Shown here: piece after piece, positions 1 to 6,040 of the stretch
Position numbering within the stretch: the stretch's first letter is position 1
Layout of the letters: each line of letters begins with the position of its first letter
Assembly: GCA_021766785.1 (NCBI GenBank)
Contig: JAICBP010000084.1
Coordinates: forward strand, 357,884 to 390,772
DNA: 32,889 nt
Reading direction: 5' to 3'
DNA from: Sulfurimonas sp. endosymbiont of Alviniconcha boucheti
GTDB taxonomy: Bacteria; Campylobacterota; Campylobacteria; Campylobacterales; Sulfurimonadaceae
Notes under the pieces: model-generated
Seen by the model: only the letters and a program-made list of their open reading frames with translations
Told to the model about the DNA's origin: nothing
Database searches by the model: none
Position numbers and translations under genes: made by a program

Positions 1-84
1 CCAATCCTCAGGAATAACCCCAACCTTAGTTTTTTTATATCCTTTTGGTACTTGATTATTTGATTTATTTATGTTATAATTCAT
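1..84 (-). CDS. hsdS: Type I restriction enzyme specificity subunit HsdS, N-terminal 28 codons only (runs off the left edge)
   Basis: The frame opens with ATG at 84-82 and stays open to the window edge. It encodes MNYNINKSNNQVPKGYKK followed by TKVGVIPEDW. The segment VPKGYKKTKVGVIPEDW is the characteristic opening of many HsdS proteins, just before the first target recognition domain. HsdS sets the DNA specificity of the HsdM/HsdS methylase and of the HsdR-containing restriction complex. The start codon overlaps the stop of the preceding ORF in an ATGA arrangement (84-81), so translation is probably coupled. The two recognition domains and any hsdR lie beyond the left edge. The call rests on a short but distinctive motif. 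Confidence 0.7.
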   Translation of the reverse strand, partial: MNYNINKSNNQVPKGYKKTKVGVIPEDW

Positions 85-470
85 ATACAATTTTCCTTCG
101 GGATCGTCCCTTCATTTTTTGAAGGGCAAAAATCATCATCAAATATCAAGTTATATAATTTCTGTTTTAAATTCTCAAAATCATTTGTATTTATCTTTCC
201 AAGTTTTTTAATAAATCTTTTACTACTAAAAAGTTTTTGTTGTACCAAAAGTGCTGTGCTTATCTCACGCCCATTCAACCAATAAATGCAATTTCCACCT
301 AACTCTTTAATGGTTTGTCTTACTTTTTTGCCAACTTCATTATGAGCTTTGTTTGCTTTCGCTTTACTTTGTATATTTTCTCGTTTTAATTTCTCTTCTG
401 CTTGTGTAGCACGAAAAACATTGATAGCTAATTTTGTAAAATTATGCTGTTCTCTTTCTATATTACTCAT
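81..470 (-). CDS. Composite ORF between hsdM and hsdS: DinD C-terminal-like segment joined to a PemK/MazF C-terminal-like segment (probable remnant)
   Basis: This 129-residue ORF starts one base after the hsdM stop. Residues about 10-58 (NVFRATQAEEKLKREN, then AHNEVGKKVRQTIKELGG) look like the C-terminal part of DNA-damage-inducible protein DinD, normally near 280 residues. The DinD N-terminal domain is absent, and the usual continuation after GG is replaced. Residues about 72-110 (LFSSKRFIKKLGKIN, then DFENLKQKLYNLI) resemble the end of PemK/MazF-family endoribonuclease toxins, without the N-terminal catalytic barrel. I therefore read it as a fusion of two gene ends produced by deletion, kept in frame inside an hsd operon. 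No function can be assigned. The family attributions come from remembered motifs and need a profile search. Confidence 0.5.
   Translation of the reverse strand: MSNIEREQHNFTKLAINVFRATQAEEKLKRENIQSKAKANKAHNEVGKKVRQTIKELGGNCIYWLNGREISTALLVQQKLFSSKRFIKKLGKINTNDFENLKQKLYNLIFDDDFCPSKNEGTIPKENCI
108..126 (-). repeat. Perfect 7-bp stem-loop just upstream of hsdS
   Basis: CCCTTCA at 108-114 pairs exactly with TGAAGGG at 120-126 around a five-base T/A loop. It lies in the last codons of the DinD/PemK composite ORF, about 24 bases before the hsdS ATG. It could be a leftover terminator from the fused toxin gene or an mRNA structure affecting hsdS translation. No T-run follows it on the minus strand, so it is not a convincing terminator. 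Confidence 0.45.
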
Positions 471-471
471 C

Positions 472-1890
472 CTAAAGCCCTAACTCTTTAAGATATTCAT
501 TCATTTGAGTTTTTACTTCAATAAGCTCTTTTTCTATATCTTCTATTTTTTGCTTAGTTGCCACTATATCTACTTTCTCTTCTTCTTCAAAAGTATCTAC
601 ATATCTAGGTATATTTAGATTGTAGTCATTCTCTTGTATCTCTTCAAGAGTTGCTTTGTGTGAGTATTTGTCAAGCTCTTTTTTATCTTTGTAAGTAGTT
701 AGTATTTTTGCTATATGCTCATCATCTAGGCTATTTTGATTTTTATCTTTGTTAAACTCACGACTAGCATCTATGAAAAGAACATCACTATTATCTTTTT
801 GCTTTTTAAACACTAAGATACATGCGGGTATGCTTGTTCCAAAAAATAGGTTTGATGGTAAGCCAATGACTGCATCAAGTAGATTTTCATCTATTAACTG
901 TTTTCTTATTTTATCCTCACTTGCCCCACGAAATAGAACCCCATGAGGAAGAACTACACCCATTCGCCCATGTTCATTAAGTGAAGCTATCATATGCTGA
1001 ATAAAAGCATAATCCCCTTTACTTTTTGGTGGTACTCCTCTCTCAAATCTTTTGTATTTGTCTTCACTCGCATTTTCAGCACCCCACTTGTCTAAACTAA
1101 ACGGAGGATTTGCTACAACTACATCAAATTTCATAAGATGTTCATTCTCTAAATGAAGTGGATTACCTATAGTATCTCCCCACTCTATAACTGCATCATT
1201 TATATCATGTAAGAACATATTCATTTTTGCTAATGATACTGTTGTTCCATTACTCTCTTGTCCATAAAGTCTAAAGTTATTGTTTCTCACTTCTTTACTT
1301 GCTTTTATAAGTAGAGAACCTGAACCACAAGTTGGGTCATAGATTCTATCTCCCTCATCCGCTTCTACAAGTTTTGCAAGAAGAGTAGAGACTGCACTAG
1401 GAGTAAAAAACTCTCCCCCTTTCTTACCTGCATCACTAGCAAAATGAGATATAAGATACTCGTAACTATCCCCTATAACATCATTACCACTAAGCATACT
1501 CGGTCTTAAATCAAGTCTACTGTCACTAAAATCTTCAAGTAGATGTTTTAGTATCTTATTTCGCTCTTTTGTTCTTCCAAGCATAGTTTCACTGTTAAAA
1601 TCTACATTTCTAAAAACACCTTCAAGTTTCTCTTTGTTGTCCTCTTCTATTCTCTCCAAGATTTTATTTATCTCTTCACCAAGGTTTTCTGCCTCTTTTT
1701 GTTTTAGTAGATACTCAAATGTACATTTCTCATCAAGTTTAAACTTCTCACGACTTAAACTCTTTTGGATTCTATCTTGATTATCTCCATGTTTAGCTTT
1801 TAGCTCTTCAAGTTTTTCTCTATAAAAATCTGATAAATACTTAACAAACAACATAGTAAGAACATAATCTTTGTACTGAGAGCTATCCAT
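472..1890 (-). CDS. hsdM: Type I restriction-modification methyltransferase subunit HsdM
   Basis: HsdM is the N6-adenine methyltransferase subunit of type I restriction-modification; it works with HsdS and uses S-adenosylmethionine. Visible marks are the helical N-terminal domain (MDSSQYKDYVLTMLF), the SAM-binding motif DPTCGSGSL near residue 186, the catalytic NPPF near residue 263, and the upstream GGEFFTP signature. The C-terminus is a coiled-coil-like helix (residues about 445-470). The first in-frame ATG gives 472 residues, but homology clearly continues upstream: the same frame reads ETINGIVWKACDTFRGK directly before this Met, a standard HsdM N-terminus. The natural ATG (1972-1970) is in another frame, so the intact gene has either a frameshift or a non-ATG start. 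Next gene starts 1 bp downstream. Confidence 0.9.
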   Translation of the reverse strand: MDSSQYKDYVLTMLFVKYLSDFYREKLEELKAKHGDNQDRIQKSLSREKFKLDEKCTFEYLLKQKEAENLGEEINKILERIEEDNKEKLEGVFRNVDFNSETMLGRTKERNKILKHLLEDFSDSRLDLRPSMLSGNDVIGDSYEYLISHFASDAGKKGGEFFTPSAVSTLLAKLVEADEGDRIYDPTCGSGSLLIKASKEVRNNNFRLYGQESNGTTVSLAKMNMFLHDINDAVIEWGDTIGNPLHLENEHLMKFDVVVANPPFSLDKWGAENASEDKYKRFERGVPPKSKGDYAFIQHMIASLNEHGRMGVVLPHGVLFRGASEDKIRKQLIDENLLDAVIGLPSNLFFGTSIPACILVFKKQKDNSDVLFIDASREFNKDKNQNSLDDEHIAKILTTYKDKKELDKYSHKATLEEIQENDYNLNIPRYVDTFEEEEKVDIVATKQKIEDIEKELIEVKTQMNEYLKELGL

Positions 1891-1972
1891 CTTACCTCTA
1901 AATGTATCACATGCTTTCCATACTATACCGTTAATTGTTTCTTGACTTGTTTTGCTTATTTGATTGCTCCAT
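1891..1972 (-). pseudogene. hsdM: Frameshifted N-terminal coding segment of hsdM
   Basis: From ATG at 1972-1970 the minus strand reads MEQSNKQNKSRNN and then stops. In the frame of hsdM the same stretch reads SQETINGIVWKACDTFRGK straight into the annotated methylase. Removing one A from the CAAAAC tract (complement of 1949-1954) joins the two into MEQSNKQTSQETINGIVWK, a normal HsdM start. This is either a real one-base insertion that truncates or attenuates the methylase, or a sequencing error. The four-A tract is too short for a typical phase-variable repeat. Confidence 0.6.
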
Positions 1973-2285
1973 TTTTTAATATATTGCTAAATACTTCTTG
2001 GCAGTATTTTTCTTTTTGATTTTTCAACTCTTCAAGTAAATCTATCTCTTTACTTGTTAAGTCTAAAAACTTCACTATCTTTTTTTGCTCTACATAAGAG
2101 CTAGCAGAGAGTCTAAGATTTTTCTCTTTTACACTGTTACCTAGTCTATTGCTAGTAGTATCAAAGTCTGCAAACAGACCTTTAATATCTACTTCAGAAG
2201 CATACCCATTGGCTGAACCTCTTACATCATTTGCAATTTGCCATATTTGACATTGTAATTTATCTCGTTTTTGTGTACTTGTCAT
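1956..2285 (-). CDS. Composite type I RM remnant: HsdM N-terminus, HsdM internal piece and HsdS C-terminus
   Basis: This is a 109-residue ORF, first in the minus-strand hsd operon. Residues 1-23 (QIWQIANDVRGSANGY) match the start of the EcoR124-type HsdM subfamily. Residues about 32-62 (DIKGLFADFDTTSNRLGNSV) match a segment that lies well inside the same subfamily. Residues about 64-109 (EQKKIVKFLDLTSKEIDLLE) match the long conserved helix and tail at the end of HsdS. Most of the HsdM, including the SAM and NPPF motifs, and nearly all of the HsdS are missing. It appears to be a doubly deleted relic of a second type I system, still open as one reading frame. It overlaps the ancestral hsdM ATG by 17 bases. 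An enzymatic role is not possible; any other role is unknown. Confidence 0.6.
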   Translation of the reverse strand: MTSTQKRDKLQCQIWQIANDVRGSANGYASEVDIKGLFADFDTTSNRLGNSVKEKNLRLSASSYVEQKKIVKFLDLTSKEIDLLEELKNQKEKYCQEVFSNILKNGAIK

Positions 2286-2316
2286 TCTTAAATGCCTTAA
2301 AGTCTCTTCTTTTTAT

Positions 2317-2322
2317 ATTATA
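2317..2322 (-). promoter_or_regulatory. Candidate -10 element of the hsd operon
   Basis: A consensus TATAAT on the minus strand lies 31 bases before the ATG of the composite ORF at 2285. It leaves room for a short leader carrying AAGG. No clear -35 is visible, as is usual for Campylobacterota sigma-70 promoters. Confidence 0.4.
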
Positions 2323-2398
2323 TCTAACTATATTTAAATTTGCATATATCTATATTTTAAAATTGGCAAGAATTTTTTTGATGCATATACCTTTCATT

Positions 2399-2421
2399 CA
2401 CTATTAAAGTATAAAATAGTG
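2399..2421 (+). promoter_or_regulatory. Inverted repeat overlapping a candidate -10 upstream of the YtfJ-like gene
   Basis: CACTATT (2399-2405) and AATAGTG (2415-2421) are perfect inverted arms around a nine-base centre. The TATAAAAT-like -10 candidate (2410-2417) lies within the repeat. The arrangement would fit a repressor operator for the 2468-3794 gene pair. No regulator is identifiable. Confidence 0.3.
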
Positions 2422-2467
2422 GTTGGAGTATGAAAGATCTAAACTCAATAAAAAAATGGAATACAAT

Positions 2468-2989
2468 ATGAAACTCAAATTTACACTCATAGCCTTACTA
2501 GCTACACTCAATCTCTCAGCCTTAACAATAGGTAAAGTACCAAAAGAAGTATCTATTTCTGGTGATAAGGGAGGAATGATTACAGATGGAAGTGAATGGA
2601 ATTCAAAAATTCTCAAAGATAAAGTTTATGTCATATTTTATGTTGACCCTGATAAAAAAAGTGTAAATGAACATTTTTCCCGAGCCCTTAAGAAAAAGAA
2701 CTATCGTGAAAAAGGGAATTTTCAAACCTTTGCTATTATCAACCTTGCAGCAACTTGGACACCAAACTTTCTTATAGAAAAGGTTCTAAAAAGCAAACAA
2801 AAGGAGTTTCCAACAACCATTTATGTAAAAGATAAAAAGAGTGTTTTGGTCAAAGAGTGGCAAATTGCAGATGATGCTTCAAACATTCTCATCTTTGACA
2901 AAACAGGAAAACTCATCTTTTACAAAACAGGAAAAATGCAAGATGAAGATATGAAAAAAGCATTTGCACTTATAGAGGAAAATTTATAG
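2468..2989 (+). CDS. ytfJ: YtfJ-family periplasmic thioredoxin-fold protein
   Basis: I chose the ATG at 2468 because it gives a clean signal peptide (MKLKFTLIALLATLNLSA) and a mature protein of about 155 residues. An in-frame TTG at 2423 would place a charged extension before the signal. The body follows the YtfJ pattern: a short GKVPKEVSISGDKGG strand region, then the SEWNSKILKDKVYVIFYVDP region, the FPTTIYVKD strand, and a C-terminal ILIFDKTGKLIFYKTGKM segment of the thioredoxin-like fold. No CxxC redox pair is present, as in other YtfJ proteins, so a classical disulfide role is unlikely. Function in the family is not established. The next gene begins seven bases after the stop, so the two are probably cotranscribed. 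Confidence 0.7.
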   Translation: MKLKFTLIALLATLNLSALTIGKVPKEVSISGDKGGMITDGSEWNSKILKDKVYVIFYVDPDKKSVNEHFSRALKKKNYREKGNFQTFAIINLAATWTPNFLIEKVLKSKQKEFPTTIYVKDKKSVLVKEWQIADDASNILIFDKTGKLIFYKTGKMQDEDMKKAFALIEENL

Positions 2990-2996
2990 TATTTGT

Positions 2997-3794
2997 ATGA
3001 GTAGTAAAATGAATAGTAAAAATAGTATTTTACTCCTTAGTTTTAAGGATCTTTTTACTTCTAAAATGATCAAGTACTCAGTACTGCCATTTGTATTTAG
3101 TATGTTGGTTCTTTATGCTCTCTTTTTTGTGTTTGCAGGAATAGGACTAGACTCTCTTGGAACTATGGAAGTACACTCAAGTAGTACAACTATACAAAAT
3201 GGTATCCCAAATACTGATACCTATATAGCAACTCTTAAGGGAACTTCTCTTATCCAATGGCTGATGAGTCATGCCCTCACTTCTTGGATAGCATCTTTTC
3301 TTCTCTATACTGTGGGAACTTTTCTTACTCTCTATCTCTCTATATTTGTAGCAATTATTATTGTAGGTTTTTTAACAAATGTTATCTTAAAAGAGATACA
3401 AAAACGCCACTATAGTGATGTAGAGATGAGGGGAGACTCAAATCTCTTTGCAGGACTTTTTTTAACACTCAAATGGTTCACTATTATGCTACTTATGTTT
3501 TTAGTTTTTATACCTCTATATTTTATTCCTGTAGTAAATATAGTCGCTTTTAACCTTCCTTTTTACTACTTTTTTCATAAAATGATTACTTATGATATAG
3601 GTTCAACTATCTGTACAAAAGAGGAAAATATGAAGATAAAATTCCTTCATGCTTCTGCACTTAGAGTTAAAACTTTAGGGCTTTATCTCCTCTCTCTCAT
3701 CCCTTTTGTAGTCTTTTTCGCTTCAGTTTTTTATGTCATTTATATTGGACACTCCTATTTTTTAGAGACACGTAAAATAAGACAAGCGTCTTAG
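2997..3794 (+). CDS. EI24 / CysZ-like multi-pass inner-membrane protein
   Basis: The protein has about 265 residues and four to five strongly hydrophobic segments: near 25-50, 95-130, 155-190 and 225-250. The stretch VNIVAFNLPFYYFFHKMI followed by YDIGS is typical of the EI24 domain family (Pfam EI24), which includes the sulfate permease CysZ. Family members transport small molecules or have unknown roles, so a sulfate role is only a possibility. A polar loop rich in Ser/Thr lies at residues about 55-75. An alternative start at the next Met (3009) would remove four residues. The gene ends two bases from the convergent helicase gene, with no obvious terminator between them. Confidence 0.7.
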   Translation: MSSKMNSKNSILLLSFKDLFTSKMIKYSVLPFVFSMLVLYALFFVFAGIGLDSLGTMEVHSSSTTIQNGIPNTDTYIATLKGTSLIQWLMSHALTSWIASFLLYTVGTFLTLYLSIFVAIIIVGFLTNVILKEIQKRHYSDVEMRGDSNLFAGLFLTLKWFTIMLLMFLVFIPLYFIPVVNIVAFNLPFYYFFHKMITYDIGSTICTKEENMKIKFLHASALRVKTLGLYLLSLIPFVVFFASVFYVIYIGHSYFLETRKIRQAS

Positions 3795-3796
3795 TA

Positions 3797-5896
3797 TCAT
3801 CTAGGCAGATCAACTTCCTCTTCCTCTCTTTTTGTATGTTTTATTACCATCGCTCTATAGGCATCATCTTTAGGAACTAGACTAGCTTCATAAAGAAACT
3901 GACTCGCTAGAAAATTCTGCTTTTTTATCTTATCATATCTTGCGAAACTCAAAAAAAGTATATCTTTTGCTCGTGTAACTGCTACATAAAAGAGGCGGCG
4001 TTCTTCCTCAAGACTTCCGCCGCGTTGCATTAGTTTTCTATTTGGGAATCGCCCATCCATAAGATCAATGACATAAACCTCTTTGTATTCAAGTCCCTTA
4101 CTTGCATGTACGGAGAGAAGATTTACTCCCTCTCCTTGTGTTAAATCAGAGGAACCCAGTATCATGGCGTTTAAAAAACGCTCATGCTCTTTGTAGGGTT
4201 TTGTCAATTCTTTAAGAAGTATATTTTTTCTCTCTATTCTAGTGAATGCTTCTACTTTTTGCTTTTCATCAATACTTCCATCTTTAAGAGTAGATCGTTT
4301 TGTGGCTAGCACGTCTACTATGTACTTAAAAAGTTCTGATTTTGTTATTTTCTCTACTACAGTCATTGGTCTTTTCACACCTTTAAGATCACGAAAAAGC
4401 AGATAAAAGTTATGCACAAATGTGGCAGACTCTTTTGTGAGTCGTGGGTGTTTTAAAATAGGATTTTTCATAAACTTCTCTTCAAAACCTAGTTTAGCAT
4501 ATTTGCCAACAGTACCAAGCTCTAAAAACTCATCAAAGAGTCCAAGTTGACGGTTGAGCTTTCGTTTTTCAAAAGGATTATTTATTGACTCATCAGCTGC
4601 ATAAAGCCCATAGAACATACTCCCATGCCCTAATGTTTTTAAAGCAAGATAGAGCTCTTTTGCCATAGCTGAACCTACCCCTTTAGCAAACTCAAAAAGG
4701 TGTATAAACGCCATCATATCTGATTCATTTATAAGTAATGTATAGAGATCAAGTATAGCTTTTACCTCTTTTGCATCAAAAAAACTCGTACCACCCTTAC
4801 GCTTACAGGGAATGTCTAATTCTCTTAAACCTACTTCTATACCATCTGCTGAGGAGTTATTCCGAAAAATAACTGCTATCTCTTCTCTTGGCGTTTGAGA
4901 ATCTCGTATCATAGCTGCAATAGCATGATACTGATCAAAAAGTTCATCAAATGCAATAAGGCTTGGTGCCTTTACATCCAAATTTCGTGTCACTTCTAAC
5001 TGTTTTGGGTAGATACGCTCATTATGCTCTATTACCTTAGTGGCAAGTGAAAGAATAGAACGGGAGGAGCGATAATTTTTTGTTAGAGTATAAACATGAG
5101 CCTCTGGAAACTTCTTCGTAAATCCTCCAATAATACCAATATCTGCACCATTAAATGCATAAATACTCTGATCATAATCCCCAACACAAAAAAGGGAGGG
5201 TGGTCTCATCACATCAATAAGAGTTCCCTGTAAGGCATTTGTATCTTGATACTCATCAACAAGTACTTCTTTATAGCCAAGGTCTTTTGTTTTACATATT
5301 TCACGAAAATTAAGTAAGAGATCATTGAAATTTACAAAACCATACTCTCTTTTTAACTTCTCAAACTCATCAACAACATCAGCATAAATAAGTGCAAATG
5401 GTGAGTGCTCCTCATACTTCAGCGTAATCCACTCCTCGAACTCTTTTTCTAACTCAGTATTTTGATAAAAGGAGTACATATCATAGAGGTGGTTTCCTCC
5501 ATATGGTGTTATATCTGCTTCTATGTGTGAAAAATTACGTTTTTCAAAGACAGAACGAAAGAGTGTTTTTAGTTCACGTTGTTGCTTTAAAACCACTCTT
5601 TTATTATATTTTTTAAGCCATCTATAACTTACTGCATGAAAAGTTCCTGCATCTATCTTTCCTGCAACAGCATTTCCAAAATACTCTGCTACACGAGCGA
5701 CCATTTCAGCGGCCGCCTTGTTTGTAAAAGTAAGGAGAAGAATTTCATTAGGCTGTATATTTTGTGAGAGCAGATAACCGATACGACCAACTATAGTTGA
5801 AGTCTTTCCAGTTCCAGCAGAAGCTATGATAAGGTTTTGAGCATATGAAGAGGTAGCAGCTTTATACTGTTCTTCATTTAATCGTGATAAAGGCAT
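3797..5896 (-). CDS. UvrD/Rep-family superfamily 1 ATP-dependent DNA helicase
   Basis: This 699-residue protein shows the complete SF1A motif set. The Walker A is ASAGTGKTST (residues 25-34). The Walker B/motif II is VDEYQDTN (near 220), and motif III is GDYDQSIYAFNGAD. The C-terminal half has LLSVHASKGLEYKEVYVIDL (motif V) and RRLFYVAVTRAKD (motif VI). It is a 3'-5' translocase of the Rep/PcrA/UvrD type acting in repair, fork restart or removal of proteins from DNA; which of these cannot be told from sequence. Length is near that of Rep and PcrA. It appears transcribed alone. A TATAAT lies only six bases before the ATG and no Shine-Dalgarno is visible, suggesting a leaderless mRNA. Confidence 0.9.
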   Translation of the reverse strand: MPLSRLNEEQYKAATSSYAQNLIIASAGTGKTSTIVGRIGYLLSQNIQPNEILLLTFTNKAAAEMVARVAEYFGNAVAGKIDAGTFHAVSYRWLKKYNKRVVLKQQRELKTLFRSVFEKRNFSHIEADITPYGGNHLYDMYSFYQNTELEKEFEEWITLKYEEHSPFALIYADVVDEFEKLKREYGFVNFNDLLLNFREICKTKDLGYKEVLVDEYQDTNALQGTLIDVMRPPSLFCVGDYDQSIYAFNGADIGIIGGFTKKFPEAHVYTLTKNYRSSRSILSLATKVIEHNERIYPKQLEVTRNLDVKAPSLIAFDELFDQYHAIAAMIRDSQTPREEIAVIFRNNSSADGIEVGLRELDIPCKRKGGTSFFDAKEVKAILDLYTLLINESDMMAFIHLFEFAKGVGSAMAKELYLALKTLGHGSMFYGLYAADESINNPFEKRKLNRQLGLFDEFLELGTVGKYAKLGFEEKFMKNPILKHPRLTKESATFVHNFYLLFRDLKGVKRPMTVVEKITKSELFKYIVDVLATKRSTLKDGSIDEKQKVEAFTRIERKNILLKELTKPYKEHERFLNAMILGSSDLTQGEGVNLLSVHASKGLEYKEVYVIDLMDGRFPNRKLMQRGGSLEEERRLFYVAVTRAKDILFLSFARYDKIKKQNFLASQFLYEASLVPKDDAYRAMVIKHTKREEEEVDLPR

Positions 5897-5902
5897 TTTG
5901 CA

Positions 5903-5908
5903 ATTATA
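5903..5908 (-). promoter_or_regulatory. -10 element very close to the helicase start (possible leaderless transcript)
   Basis: A consensus TATAAT on the minus strand ends six bases before the ATG at 5896. Transcription would begin at or next to the start codon. No ribosome binding site is present in between. Confidence 0.4.
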
Positions 5909-5996
5909 GCTTAGAGAGTTTAAAACTTGCTAATTATCTTCATATTATATTGATATTACAAAAAAGCAATTTATGCAAGCTTTAGTACTCTTTGGA

Positions 5997-6002
5997 TATA
6001 AT
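5997..6002 (+). promoter_or_regulatory. Candidate valS promoter, -10 element
   Basis: A consensus TATAAT within GGATATAATCG lies 38 bases upstream of the valS ATG. That leaves a leader of about 30 bases containing AAGGCGA. A T-rich stretch precedes it, as is common in Campylobacterota. Confidence 0.5.
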
Positions 6003-6040
6003 CGCACAATTTTAAGAATACAATTTTAAGGCGATGCAGA

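Noticed and set aside
2429-2470. Thirteen-codon leader ORF (MKDLNSIKKWNTI) ending on the ytfJ start codon
   Set aside because: Its stop overlaps the ytfJ ATG as in a translated leader, but it has no regulatory codon pattern and could be chance in AT-rich DNA.
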